From: CAWFZT01 sp963820415
GTDB lineage: Bacteria; Chloroflexota; Anaerolineae; Anaerolineales; Anaerolineaceae
Reading direction: 5' to 3'
Assembly (NCBI GenBank): GCA_963820415.1
Contig: CAWFZT010000005.1
Coordinates: forward strand, 124,001-188,000
Length of the DNA: 64,000 nucleotides
Numbering within the stretch: the first letter of the stretch is position 1; every line of letters begins with the position of its first letter. A program made the translations under genes and the position numbers. Positions 1-8,754 of this stretch are shown in pieces. The notes beneath the pieces were generated by a model. That model was not told the DNA's origin. It made no database searches and saw only the letters and a program-made list of their open reading frames with translations.

Positions 1-306
1 CACGGCGTCGGCCGGCGCATGCACGAAGGTCCCCAGGTGCCTAACTATGGCGCCTCAGGGCGGGGTATCCTGCTGCGAGCTGGCATAACCATTGCGTTGG
101 AACCCATGGTGCTGATGAAATCAGGGGCGACGCGGGTCATGCCGGATGAATGGACAGTAGTGTCAGCGGATGGCTTGCCCACCGCCCATTTCGAGCATAG
201 TGTGGCAGTCACCGAAAACGGTCCGATGATCCTGACCCTGTTGGGGGATGGCCGCCCACCGGTGGTAGTTCTCGGCACTGGACAGTTTAAGCAAGAGTCG
301 GTATAA
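1..306 (+). CDS. map: Methionine aminopeptidase, type I, C-terminal part
   Basis: The reading frame is open from base 1 and ends at a TAA at 304-306, so the gene begins outside the window. The visible 101 residues match the C-terminal third of type I methionine aminopeptidase: HGVGRRMHEGPQVPNYG near the start holds a conserved active-site His, and ITIALEPM and TAHFEHSVAVTE carry the two glutamates that ligate the metal. The enzyme removes the initiator Met from nascent proteins. It lies 46 bases before rpmJ, the usual bacterial ribosomal-operon neighbourhood, except that infA, which commonly sits between them, is absent. Confidence 0.95.
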   Translation, partial: HGVGRRMHEGPQVPNYGASGRGILLRAGITIALEPMVLMKSGATRVMPDEWTVVSADGLPTAHFEHSVAVTENGPMILTLLGDGRPPVVVLGTGQFKQESV

Positions 307-352
307 TTGACGCTTTGGCTATCGTTTGCAATAATCAAAAGGAGTATTCATC

Positions 353-466
353 ATGAAAGTCTCACCCTCAATCAAGAAGCGTTGTGCCAAGTGCAAAATT
401 GTCAAGCGCCACGGCATTTTATATGTGATCTGTGATAACCCAAAGCATAAACAACGACAGGGATAG
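353..466 (+). CDS. rpmJ: 50S ribosomal protein L36
   Basis: A 37-codon gene. It starts at ATG 353, with AAAGGAG at 338-344 as ribosome binding site. The product is MKVSPSIKKRCAKCKIVKRH and onward, the standard L36 opening, with the zinc ligands C11, C14, C27 and H32, so it is the zinc-binding (C+) form. L36 is the smallest large-subunit protein and binds 23S rRNA. The stop is 6 bases before rpsM, so the two are surely cotranscribed. Confidence 0.95.
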   Translation: MKVSPSIKKRCAKCKIVKRHGILYVICDNPKHKQRQG

Positions 467-472
467 GAACTT

Positions 473-859
473 ATGGCAAGAATTGAAGGTGTTGATCTGC
501 CGCGCAATAAGCGGGTCGAGGTTGCTCTGAACTATATTTACGGGATCGGTCCTTCCCGCTCTCGTCAAACTATTGCAGCCACCAGAGTTAATCCGGATAC
601 GCGGGTGAAGGACTTAACTGAGGCCGATGTCAGTGCCCTGCGTGAATTCATCGGTAAAAATTATAAAGTGGAAGGCGATCTGCGCCGCGAGGTGCAGATG
701 AACATCAAGCGGTTGATCGAAATTGGCTGTTATCGTGGCCTGCGACACCGCCGTAATCTTCCCGTTCGAGGACAGCGCACCCGCACCAATTCTCGCACCC
801 GCAAGGGGCCGAAGAAGACCGTTGCCGGTCGCGGTCGCCGTCGAGGTGGAAAGAAATAA
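473..859 (+). CDS. rpsM: 30S ribosomal protein S13
   Basis: 128 residues, the normal length. It opens MARIEGVDLPRNKRVEVALN and has the helix-two-turn-helix region with YGIG at about 23-26. The C-terminus is a basic tail (TRKGPKKTVAGRGRRRGGKK) that contacts 16S rRNA and the P-site tRNA in the small-subunit head. It follows rpmJ by 6 bases. The 127 bases between it and rpsK show no gene. Confidence 0.97.
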   Translation: MARIEGVDLPRNKRVEVALNYIYGIGPSRSRQTIAATRVNPDTRVKDLTEADVSALREFIGKNYKVEGDLRREVQMNIKRLIEIGCYRGLRHRRNLPVRGQRTRTNSRTRKGPKKTVAGRGRRRGGKK

Positions 860-986
860 TCTCTACGGGATACCTGGCCCGGGTAGGGGACCTTCCCTCC
901 CTGCGGCAGCCTGGACCTGGATTATACCGAGGGCTTATTTACTGATGGACAGGTTTAAGTAAATGAGAGGTTTATAAAGAGGAACT

Positions 987-1391
987 ATGGCTCAAAATGT
1001 ACGCTCGACGCGTCGAACGAGTGCAACGCGTAAAGTCAAGCGCACTTTGTCGACAGGACAGGTGCATGTGTTTGCCTCATTCAATAATACGATCGTGACC
1101 ATCACTGATACCCAGGGCAATGCCATTTGCTGGGGCAGTGCTGGCTCGGCTGGCTTCAAAGGAAGCCGCAAGAGCACTCCCTTCGCTGCTCGTCTGGCGG
1201 CTGAGCAGGCCATCAAGGCCGCCCAGGCGATGGGCGTCCAGGAAGTGGATTTGATCGTAAAGGGACCTGGCCCCGGCCGTGAATCGGCTATTCGGGCAGT
1301 CCAGTCAATGGGGATTAAAGTGCGCTCGATTTCCGACGTGACTCCGGTTCCGCATAACGGCTGCCGGCCTCCCAAGAAACGCCGCGTCTAA
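987..1391 (+). CDS. rpsK: 30S ribosomal protein S11
   Basis: 134 residues. The core motifs VHVFASFNNTIVTITD and GSRKSTPFAARLAAE are plain, and the end GCRPPKKRRV is the classic S11 C-terminus. S11 sits on the platform of the small subunit beside the mRNA exit. The start is preceded by AAAGAGGAACT. The N-terminal extension (about 20 basic residues) is typical of many bacteria. Confidence 0.97.
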   Translation: MAQNVRSTRRTSATRKVKRTLSTGQVHVFASFNNTIVTITDTQGNAICWGSAGSAGFKGSRKSTPFAARLAAEQAIKAAQAMGVQEVDLIVKGPGPGRESAIRAVQSMGIKVRSISDVTPVPHNGCRPPKKRRV

Positions 1392-1406
1392 GGAGAGAGG
1401 GAAGAT

Positions 1407-2045
1407 ATGGGAAAGTATATCGGGCCGGTATGCAAACTATGCCGGCGTGAAGGTGAAAAACTGTTTTTGAAAGGCGAACGTTGCTTTTCTCCAAAGTGCT
1501 CCTTTGATAAACGGAGTTTTATCCCCGGTCAACATGGCCGTACCAACCAGGGCCGCAGTGAGCGCGAATCGGATTATGCTCGCCAACTGCGCGCCAAGCA
1601 GAAAGCTCGCCGTGAATATGGCATCCTGGAACGCCAGTTCCGCCGCTACTTCAGCGTGGCTTTGAAGCGCCGTGGTATGACCGGTCTCAACCTGCTCCAG
1701 ACTTTGGAACTGCGACTGGACAACGTGGTTTATCGCATGGGCCTGGCCCAGAACCGCGCCCAGGCGCGCCAGATGGTTACTCATGGTCATTTCACTGTGA
1801 ATGGCATTCACACTGACGTGCCCTCCATGCTGCTCAAGCCGGGGGACGCCATTACCCTACGCCAGGGTTCCCGCAGCAAACCGTTCTTTAAAGAACTGCC
1901 TGACCTGTCCGAAAAGCGCACCTGCGCTGTTTGGCTGGATCGGGACGTTAAGAGCATTTCGGGGCGTGTGCTGCGCTTGCCGGAACGTGCTGAAATCGAT
2001 GGCAATTTGAACGAGCAGTTGATCGTAGAATACTACTCGCGATAA
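1407..2045 (+). CDS. rpsD: 30S ribosomal protein S4
   Basis: 212 residues with an AGGAGAGAGGG ribosome binding site. The N-terminal zinc-binding form is evident from C9, C12, C26 and C31. The S4 RNA-binding domain follows (LELRLDNVVYRMGLAQNRAQ, then QMVTHGHFTVNG). S4 is a primary 16S rRNA binder and nucleates assembly of the small subunit. In many bacteria it also represses the alpha operon; no obvious autoregulatory pseudoknot was identified here. Confidence 0.97.
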   Translation: MGKYIGPVCKLCRREGEKLFLKGERCFSPKCSFDKRSFIPGQHGRTNQGRSERESDYARQLRAKQKARREYGILERQFRRYFSVALKRRGMTGLNLLQTLELRLDNVVYRMGLAQNRAQARQMVTHGHFTVNGIHTDVPSMLLKPGDAITLRQGSRSKPFFKELPDLSEKRTCAVWLDRDVKSISGRVLRLPERAEIDGNLNEQLIVEYYSR

Positions 2046-2099
2046 CGCCAACTAGTCCGGTGCGCGGTTTTACAGGGTGTACCGGAAAAGGGGTAAGAC

Positions 2100-3065
2100 G
2101 TGACTGCACTAAGTAATATGGTAACACCTAAGGTCGAGCGGGAAGCTGAAGCTCGCAATTACGGCAAGTTTGTCATCACTCCCCTGGAAAGGGGCTACGG
2201 GGTGACCCTTGGCAATGCTCTGCGCCGGGTTTTGCTTTCCTCTTTGGAAGGCGCGGCGATCACTTCCATCCGCATCCAGGATGTGCTGCATGAGTTCAGC
2301 GACATCCCGGGTGTGCGTGAGGATGTTATCCAAGTGATGCTGCAGATCAAGCAGGTACGCCTGGTGTTGCACGACGTGGAATCGGCTCATCTTCACCTGG
2401 ACGTACGCGGTGAAGGCACAGTAACCGCGGCGGATATCCAGGTACCGGCAGAAGTTGAGATCGTCAACCCTGATCTGCAACTGTTCACCGTGGATGATCC
2501 CAAGACACGCCTGGAAATCGATATGACTGTTGAGCGAGGGCGCGGTTACTCGCCGTCGACCGAACGCCTCGGGCGTCTGCCTATCGGTGAGCTGCCGGTA
2601 GATGCAATTTTCAGCCCGGTGAAACGCGTCAACTGGACGGTTGCTTCAGCGCGTGTGGGCCAGAGCACAAACTTTGACCGCCTCTTGCTGGAAATCTGGA
2701 CGGACGGCACAATCACTCCCGAATTATCGCTCAGCACGGCTTCGCGCATCCTGATCGATCACCTGCGCTACGTGTCCGGGATCAGCGACGAAACACTGGC
2801 TGTAACCAGTGAAAAAGAGGTGGCTGGCAGCCGCCTTACCAGTGAAGCGGCCGAAACGCCGATTGAGAACCTGGACCTTTCGGTGCGGGTTTTCAACTCG
2901 CTCAAACGGACGGGCATCACTACGGTTGGCGATGTACTGGAGCTGCTCGAAAAGGGTGAAGAAGCGGTAATGTCCATCCGCAACTTCGGCGAAAAGAGCC
3001 TGGAAGAGCTGCGCCAGAAGATGCAGGAGAAGGGTTTCCTGCATGACGAAAAACCTACGGAGTAA
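2100..3065 (+). CDS. rpoA: DNA-directed RNA polymerase subunit alpha
   Basis: 321 residues from GTG 2100; an internal ATG at 2118 is an alternative start that trims six residues. The N-terminal dimerisation domain shows LERGYGVTLGNALRRVLLSSLEG, the universal alpha signature. The C-terminal domain shows VRVFNSLKRTGITTVGDVLE and NFGEKSLEELRQKM, the part that contacts UP elements and activators. It is cotranscribed with rpsD and rplQ; its stop is 6 bases before the rplQ ATG. Confidence 0.97.
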   Translation: MTALSNMVTPKVEREAEARNYGKFVITPLERGYGVTLGNALRRVLLSSLEGAAITSIRIQDVLHEFSDIPGVREDVIQVMLQIKQVRLVLHDVESAHLHLDVRGEGTVTAADIQVPAEVEIVNPDLQLFTVDDPKTRLEIDMTVERGRGYSPSTERLGRLPIGELPVDAIFSPVKRVNWTVASARVGQSTNFDRLLLEIWTDGTITPELSLSTASRILIDHLRYVSGISDETLAVTSEKEVAGSRLTSEAAETPIENLDLSVRVFNSLKRTGITTVGDVLELLEKGEEAVMSIRNFGEKSLEELRQKMQEKGFLHDEKPTE

Positions 3066-3071
3066 GTGAAG

Positions 3072-3452
3072 ATGCGACACCAAGTTGCAGGTTATAAGTT
3101 AAGCCGGAGTAAAGATCAACGCACCGGGTTGCGGCGTACGATGATGCGCCAGTTGTTCGACCACGAGCGCATTCAAACCACGCGCACCAAGGCTCAGTCT
3201 ATCCGCGGTGAAGCCGAGAAACTGATCACCGTTGCTCGTAACAGCAGTAAGGGTACGGATACCCAAAAAATGAATGCCCGCCGCCTGGTCGCTGCCAAAC
3301 TTGGCAACGATGCGGCGATTGTAAAGAAGCTGTTTGATGATATCGCCCCGCGCTATGCCACCCGCAACGGCGGCTACACGCGTATGTTCCGACTGGGACC
3401 CCGGCTGGGAGACGCCGCTGAGATGGTCCTGTTGGAGCTGGTCGAGGAATAA
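3072..3452 (+). CDS. rplQ: 50S ribosomal protein L17
   Basis: 126 residues from ATG 3072 (MRHQVAGYKLSRSKDQR). An in-frame GTG at 3066 directly abuts the rpoA stop, but the family starts at MRH, so ATG is preferred. The family signature RRTMMRQLFDHERIQTT and the C-terminal GPRLGDAAEMVLLELV are present. The protein binds 23S rRNA near the exit tunnel. Confidence 0.95.
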   Translation: MRHQVAGYKLSRSKDQRTGLRRTMMRQLFDHERIQTTRTKAQSIRGEAEKLITVARNSSKGTDTQKMNARRLVAAKLGNDAAIVKKLFDDIAPRYATRNGGYTRMFRLGPRLGDAAEMVLLELVEE

Positions 3453-3481
3453 TCCATCCGGTATCTGATGGCCGGAATGGA

Positions 3482-4231
3482 ATGGCACATTACCAAGTTA
3501 TTCTTGCTTACGACGGAACGGACTTCGAGGGCTTTCAAAGACAGGGAAGCGCTCGCACGGTCCAACTGGTGGTTGAAAACGCTCTGCGCTGCCTGAACTG
3601 GCAGGGGCAAACCCTCCTGGCTTCCGGGCGCACCGACACGGGTGTGCACGCAGCCGGGCAGGTGGTCGCCTTTGAGCTGGAATGGGAGCATTCAACTGAA
3701 CAGTTAGGCCGGGCGCTGAACGCCAACCTGCCCCACGATGTATCGGTCAAATCGGTGGAGACGGCAGCCGCGGATTTTCATCCCCGCTACTCCGCCAGGG
3801 CGCGCACTTACCAGTATCATATTTTCTGTCAGCCCGAGCGACACCCCCTTTATGACCGGTTTGCCTGGAGAGTCTGGCCCCCAGTAGAATTGCAGAAGCT
3901 GCGTTCAGCAGCCAGCCTGCTGGCCGGCACACACGATTTTGCGGCCTTCGGCACGCCTCCCAAAACGGGAGGCCGTACGGAACGCACAGTGTACCAGGCA
4001 AGTTGGGAGCCCCAGGCCAGTGGTTTGCTGTTTGAGGTTACGGCGAACGCTTTTCTGTACCACATGGTGCGGAGAATGGTCTACCTCCAGGTGCAGGCCG
4101 GTCAGAACCGGCTGGAATTGGAGCGGCTCGAAAAGGCTGTTTTAGAAGCTCAGCCGCAGACCCCGGGTCTGGCGCCTTCCTGCGGGTTGGTTTTATGGAA
4201 AGTCTGGTACGTCGATTGGCAGGAGAACTGA
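3482..4231 (+). CDS. truA: tRNA pseudouridine(38-40) synthase TruA
   Basis: 249 residues, the family's usual length. TruA isomerises uridines 38, 39 and 40 in the tRNA anticodon stem. The catalytic aspartate is D52 in GRTDTGVHA. YDGTDFEGFQRQ at the N-terminus and FLYHMVRRMV near residue 190 are family landmarks. Placement between rplQ and rplM is the common bacterial order. Confidence 0.95.
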   Translation: MAHYQVILAYDGTDFEGFQRQGSARTVQLVVENALRCLNWQGQTLLASGRTDTGVHAAGQVVAFELEWEHSTEQLGRALNANLPHDVSVKSVETAAADFHPRYSARARTYQYHIFCQPERHPLYDRFAWRVWPPVELQKLRSAASLLAGTHDFAAFGTPPKTGGRTERTVYQASWEPQASGLLFEVTANAFLYHMVRRMVYLQVQAGQNRLELERLEKAVLEAQPQTPGLAPSCGLVLWKVWYVDWQEN

Positions 4232-4278
4232 GGAAAATCTTGGCTGAAGGTTGAAAGCTTTGGCCGAATGTGGAGAAG

Positions 4279-4710
4279 ATGACCGTGGACAAGACTTACG
4301 TCCCTAAGGGCACAGTAGAAACCAAATGGCTGCTGGTCGATGCAAACGACCAGGGCCTGGGTCGCCTGGCTACCGTTATTGCTCATTACCTGATGGGCAA
4401 ACACCGGCCTGACTTTACCCCCGGAGTGGAAATGGGCGATTTCGTGGTGGTGATCAATGCCGGACGCCTGCGCCTGACCAACAAGCGCATGGATGAGAAA
4501 GTATATTATCATTCCTCCATGTACCCTGGCGGAATAAAATCGGTGGGCCTGCGCACGCAAATGCAGGTTCACCCCGACCGTGTGATCCGCGCCGCCGTGT
4601 GGGGGATGATCCCGCACAACAAAGTTGGACGGCAGATGATCAAACGACTCAAGATCTATGCCGGGAATGAGCATCCCCATGCTGCTCAAAACCCGCACAC
4701 AATTGCTTAA
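4279..4710 (+). CDS. rplM: 50S ribosomal protein L13
   Basis: About 143 residues. Starts at GTG 4270, ATG 4279 or GTG 4285 are all in frame; ATG 4279 is chosen because L13 normally begins only a few residues before KTYVPKG, but a GGAG at 4272-4275 fits GTG 4285 better by spacing. The signatures WLLVDANDQGLGRLAT and AVWGMIPHNKVGRQMI (here AAVWGMIPHN) are clear. L13 is an early-assembly protein of the large subunit and is paired with S9 as usual. Confidence 0.94.
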   Translation: MTVDKTYVPKGTVETKWLLVDANDQGLGRLATVIAHYLMGKHRPDFTPGVEMGDFVVVINAGRLRLTNKRMDEKVYYHSSMYPGGIKSVGLRTQMQVHPDRVIRAAVWGMIPHNKVGRQMIKRLKIYAGNEHPHAAQNPHTIA

Positions 4711-4725
4711 AGGAGCAGAGGAATT

Positions 4726-5121
4726 ATGTCTGTCCAGTATTTTGAGGGCATTGGCCGGCGCAAGGAAAGCACTGCCCGGGTGCGCGTGATGAACGGCAGT
4801 GGTAATTTTGTGGTCAACGAAAAGCCTGGTGAGGCTTATTTCACCCGCCTGGGTGACATGGAAGCGATCGTGGCGGCTTTCCAGGCCATTGGAGCCGACC
4901 GGGCGACTTTTGATGTCAGCGTGAAGGTCAACGGCGGCGGCGTTACCGGTCAAACCAGCTCAGTGCTACTGGGACTGGCGCGCGCCCTGGTGAAGATGAA
5001 CCCAGAAAACGTGCCGGCGCTGCGCAAGGTTGGCTTTTTGACCCGTGATCCTCGCATCAAGGAACGCAAGAAGCCAGGTCTCAAACGCGCTCGCAAGGCC
5101 CCGACCTACACCAAGCGTTAA
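4726..5121 (+). CDS. rpsI: 30S ribosomal protein S9
   Basis: 131 residues, starting after an AAAGGAGCAGAGG binding site. GIGRRKESTARVRVM at the N-terminus and the ending RKKPGLKRARKAPTYTKR are diagnostic; the terminal Lys-Arg reaches the P-site tRNA. This is the last gene of the ribosomal block. A long hairpin follows about 50 bases downstream. Confidence 0.97.
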   Translation: MSVQYFEGIGRRKESTARVRVMNGSGNFVVNEKPGEAYFTRLGDMEAIVAAFQAIGADRATFDVSVKVNGGGVTGQTSSVLLGLARALVKMNPENVPALRKVGFLTRDPRIKERKKPGLKRARKAPTYTKR

Positions 5122-5173
5122 TTGTTGGTTTTGCTTACAATCGATTTAACCAAATAGATTGTTATGTGAATAT

Positions 5174-5210
5174 AATATGTTTAGTAGAGCCATGCTCTGC
5201 TAGACATATT
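5174..5210 (+). terminator. Hairpin after the ribosomal operon
   Basis: Two 16-base arms, 5174-5189 and 5195-5210, pair over their full length with two G-U pairs and a 5-base CCATG loop. No strong T-run follows, so it may be a factor-assisted terminator or an mRNA-end stabiliser rather than a classic intrinsic terminator. Confidence 0.5.
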
Positions 5211-5244
5211 AGTATTTAACGGAAGTAAATCCGTTCCTTTGACG

Positions 5245-5749
5245 ATGAAAAAATATCCTGCACGACCCACTGGCGCAACCTTACTGCTGTTATTAATAGC
5301 CTGCCTGCCTGCTTGCATCAGCGATAACGGTTATTTCCCAATTCAATTACATCACCAAGATTTACGGGGACGATTACATTCAGAAGTCCGATTATGCCTC
5401 CCATGACGGTTAATTGTCAATGGGACAGCCCGGGCGCCATATCGCTACCGCATCCTGACGGATTACGTGCTTGCAGGCGTGAATCCACCTGGCTCCAGGT
5501 CAAATGCCTGAAAAGTATGTCACGGTCAGTTTTATTTTTCGGATTTTCCAGAACTTTTTCATCTTTCTAGCTGCTTACGGGAATTTCCGGAAGCTGCATA
5601 TGTTATAAACGAATTTGGGCGTGGAGCTATCTGTGGGCTGGTTTTACTTGCCTATGGTATTGCTTTAGCGATTTTATGGAACCGGACCTTTTTTTCATAT
5701 TTACACCGAATTACAATTATTCTTCGTCATCGCTGGTGAAAAGCGATGA
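5245..5749 (+). pseudogene. Decayed multi-spanning membrane protein
   Basis: No long frame survives, but coherent protein runs across the frames in order. 5245-5406 gives MKKYPARPTGATLLLLLIAC with a lipoprotein-like LPAC. 5345-5413 gives NYITKIYGDDYIQKSDYASH. 5416-5511 gives VNGTARAPYRYRILTDYVLA. 5504-5608 gives YVTVSFIFRIFQNFFIFLAA. 5608-5739 gives a hydrophobic GLVLLAYGIALAILW run. 5696-5749 gives IYTELQLFFVIAGE. At least five frame changes are needed to join them. The composition resembles bacterial polytopic membrane proteins of unknown function that open with PYxYRIL-type loops; the family was not identified. It neighbours another decayed membrane enzyme. Confidence 0.6.
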
Positions 5750-5834
5750 TTAATTATATTAATACAGTAGTCTGGCACAATTCATTGTCGAAATCAGTGG
5801 GGCTAGGAACTTGATTACAATTCCTATTGAGATT

Positions 5835-6374
5835 GGGTGGTATTGAAAATATCCGCATCTGGGATCTCAACCCAAGGAAATTCAATTGAAGGAAACAGTT
5901 TTATATCCTAATGCGCTTAAGTTCTTGCGCACCGTGCTGTGACAGATATATTCGCTAAACGCTGTAAAATCGACATTTGTCTTCTGCGGGTCAATATTGG
6001 ATAAAAGGTTTCCAGGTAATTCATGTTCAACATCGAAGACATAGTAAAAGCTGTGAGCGTATAATTGGACATGGAACAGGCAGGAATTGTAAAACCAGTC
6101 TGGTCTATGATTGAACAAAAGGCGTGTTTTACTAATTGAACATTTCTTAACCAGTAAGACCGGGCATAAGTATCTAGCAGGATCAGGTAGATATCCGGAA
6201 AGTTTTCTCTATTACCTGCATTTTGCAGATTTAATGGGGAGTTTTCATTTGAGATCGGCCATTTTAAAATGTACAACTTACTCTGTTTTCATGATATTTT
6301 GCATACCCAAGCTGAAGGCAGTAATAGCCAAGAAGGTTGAACCCGTGAGTTTAAGTCTGTTTAGGTTGGTTATC
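5835..6374 (-). pseudogene. Remnant of a sulfatase-like membrane enzyme
   Basis: Reading right to left across shifting frames, the translation parallels the intact protein at 6924-8531. LKLTGSTFLAITAFSLGM matches its last membrane segment. NFPDIYLILLDTYARSYW matches NLPDIYLIVLDSYPRHDA. FTIPACSMSNYTLTAFTM matches FVIPTCNMSNYDNTILSM. TVRKNLSALGYKTVSF matches LVRKNLSELGYKTISF. WVEIPDADIF matches WVEIQDADIY. The C-terminal half, including the GDHG metal motif, is missing. It is a truncated, multiply frameshifted paralogue, probably left from a tandem duplication. Confidence 0.8.
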
Positions 6375-6923
6375 CCCTTTTTGCCCACATTTGTGAATTA
6401 GACATCTACTCTAAGACGAGTATCCGGTTCCTGTGAGCCCTTGGCGGTTGGTCTATCATACCGAGACAGTTATCCAGCGGATTTAAATATGCCGTAGGAA
6501 AACTTACCCGAAAAGATTAAGAGTACTAAGCTTTTTTGGGGTCACTTTGTAAGTCTCGGAAAAACTATTGGTATTTCGGTGAATTTATGGGGGTAATAGT
6601 TGGCCGAAATGTATGTGGTATTTTTCAATTGAGGATAGTTACCCCCAAAATAATAATTGCGGATAGACCGGAAATGTAATGACCGGGGATATGGATGGAT
6701 AAGAGTATAATTTTGTCACCCCCGTCAGGCAAGTGGAAACTTAAATAATGCATTCAGAATTCAAAGTCATATCATTGAGACCTTTGTAATCATCAAACAG
6801 AACAAAATGTGATAAATTCATTTGAAACTGGAAGCAAGCCTTTAGGATAGTGAGATGGCGAAATGAGATGTTTTCATCATGATGCAAAGTATTTCCCGGT
6901 ATTCTGATAATGCAACTTTTTCA
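6375..6923. other. AT-rich stretch without a gene
   Basis: No frame with coding character or a credible start was found on either strand. The base composition is markedly more AT-rich than the ribosomal block. It may be the eroded 5' part of the neighbouring pseudogene, but nothing recognisable remains. Confidence 0.5.
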
Positions 6924-8531
6924 TTATTTTGGACAACTGGGCGGGACGACGTGAAAGCCCAATGGATGCAATTTAGAGCTCTGAAAGCTGGCGTCTTTCA
7001 ACAGTGGATATCTACCGTCGAAATAGGCGTTAAATATCAGCCGGAAGGTGTTCACCGGTGTAATGGATGGATAAACCAGGTTTTTGGCCATTCCTGGCAG
7101 ATAGTATGCCATTAAATTATCTAACCGCGAATACGTGAAGAGGTGCATACCATGGTCGCCCTGTAGAATGATGACAGGCGGGACCCTGGAATTATTGATA
7201 AGCTTGCCTAGAATTTCCAGCATCCTTTTATCCAGATAGATAAAAGTATCCAGGTAATCAGGGCTGTCTTTTTGCGGTCGATACTCTCCATTGGGTCCCA
7301 GAACGGTATTGGGATGCGGGGCTGAAAGGTGGAGATAAACAAATTTCGGGCCTGGAATGCTGGGGACTTTTTCTAGATTGTCCAGGGCGGTCATAATCTG
7401 TTGGTATTTTAACTGAGATCTACCTGGGGGGCGGATACTGATCGTTGCTAGAAATTTACTGGTCAAGGCGTTGATTTTATCTGCCTGTTTCTCAACCCAT
7501 GGCGAAACTTCTTCGGCGTTCGCCAATAATCTCAGAGCGCTCGTGTCACTTAATACTGAGTCAAATTCGGTGGTATTTAGAAGGGCTTGAATGAATGCCC
7601 CCCGGGTTTGAATGGCATAGTAGATATCTGCATCTTGGATTTCGACCCAGTCATATTCAGTTTCAAATGAGATTGTTTTATACCCCAGTTCGCTGAGATT
7701 TTTTCTAACCAGGCTGTGGCGGATTATATTTTTCTGATAGGCGTGATCATATGACGTGGCGTTCGGATCGAAATTTGGAAAGTAATCTCCCATATAATGC
7801 ATGTTCAATGTGGATGGCATGGATAAGATGGTATTGTCATAATTGGACATATTACAGGTTGGGATGACAAACCCAAGGCCAGATAGTTCATTCAAGAAAG
7901 GCGTGTTGTCAATCTTTAGACCATTGAGGAGGGCGTCATGGCGGGGATAGCTGTCCAGGACGATCAGGTATATGTCCGGCAGATTCTGCTTGTCCGCTAT
8001 CCTGGCCGGGTCAAAAGTGTTCTTATCCTGCAAGGCGGCCACGTTGTGGGGCAATTCCACATCGGTATCCAGAAATTGGGCATAGATGAGTTCGCTGCCG
8101 GTCAAGACCAGCAGCGCCAGGCCAGTGCAGTTCAAGAACAAAGGTAAATCTCCGGCTTTTTTACCGTATTTCAGGATCAGGAACCCTCCCACGATAAATA
8201 AAATGAACCACAATGGGCCCAGAACGCGGTGGCGGGCAAGCTGATCTCCGATCTCTGGAAGATTGGCAACCATTCCAAATACATGCCCGTAAGTGAAAAA
8301 TAACAGGGTCACCAGGGAAGTCAACAGGCCGGCTTTTAGCCAGCTTTTCAACAAAAGCCGAAGAATAAGCAGCAGAACCAGGGTTCCAATAAGCGCAAGA
8401 AATAAAGGAAGCACCACCTCGATCGGCTGCATGACTTCGAAATTGTAGGCCCACAGCGCCAGGATGGGGTAAATGGCAAAAAGTACAGGGTGTAAAATCG
8501 CTGAGTTAAGAATTCTGTAAAAGATTTTCAT
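6924..8531 (-). CDS. Sulfatase-like (LTA synthase-type) membrane hydrolase
   Basis: 535 residues. The first 155 contain about five hydrophobic segments (roughly 12-30, 38-60, 66-86, 105-120, 131-152), then an extracytoplasmic alkaline-phosphatase-fold domain. PDIYLIVLDSYPRHD puts a metal-ligand aspartate at D193, and VIILQGDHG near residue 460 is the second metal site. This layout is shared by LtaS/phosphoethanolamine-transferase-type enzymes that act on cell-surface glycans or lipids, but the usual Thr/Cys nucleophile is not obvious, so the substrate is unknown. A broken relative lies just downstream at 5835-6374. It is divergent from the MazG gene, with a 223-base gap. Confidence 0.75.
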   Translation of the reverse strand: MKIFYRILNSAILHPVLFAIYPILALWAYNFEVMQPIEVVLPLFLALIGTLVLLLILRLLLKSWLKAGLLTSLVTLLFFTYGHVFGMVANLPEIGDQLARHRVLGPLWFILFIVGGFLILKYGKKAGDLPLFLNCTGLALLVLTGSELIYAQFLDTDVELPHNVAALQDKNTFDPARIADKQNLPDIYLIVLDSYPRHDALLNGLKIDNTPFLNELSGLGFVIPTCNMSNYDNTILSMPSTLNMHYMGDYFPNFDPNATSYDHAYQKNIIRHSLVRKNLSELGYKTISFETEYDWVEIQDADIYYAIQTRGAFIQALLNTTEFDSVLSDTSALRLLANAEEVSPWVEKQADKINALTSKFLATISIRPPGRSQLKYQQIMTALDNLEKVPSIPGPKFVYLHLSAPHPNTVLGPNGEYRPQKDSPDYLDTFIYLDKRMLEILGKLINNSRVPPVIILQGDHGMHLFTYSRLDNLMAYYLPGMAKNLVYPSITPVNTFRLIFNAYFDGRYPLLKDASFQSSKLHPLGFHVVPPSCPK

Positions 8532-8754
8532 TTTCCCGAGTTGGCGAAATACTGTGAGGGATTTTAAAGTCCAGATACGGATTATAAACCCGAAAATGTC
8601 TGATTTGCGCCTGTCGCATTGGAAATTGCGGGGCTGAATGCTTCCACGGTAAATCCCAAAGATCCTCGCGCCTCGCCTGGGCCATTAATGATACAATGCG
8701 AGGAAATTTCTTCGGGCAGTTGTTTAACAAGCCTGGTACTAGAGGTCAGACATA

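Noticed and set aside
4150..4953. 267-codon open frame opposite rplM and rpsI
   Set aside because: Runs antisense through two conserved ribosomal genes, so it is a shadow.
6111..6401. 96-codon plus-strand open frame
   Set aside because: Antisense to the sulfatase remnant, whose minus-strand blocks match the intact neighbour in order.
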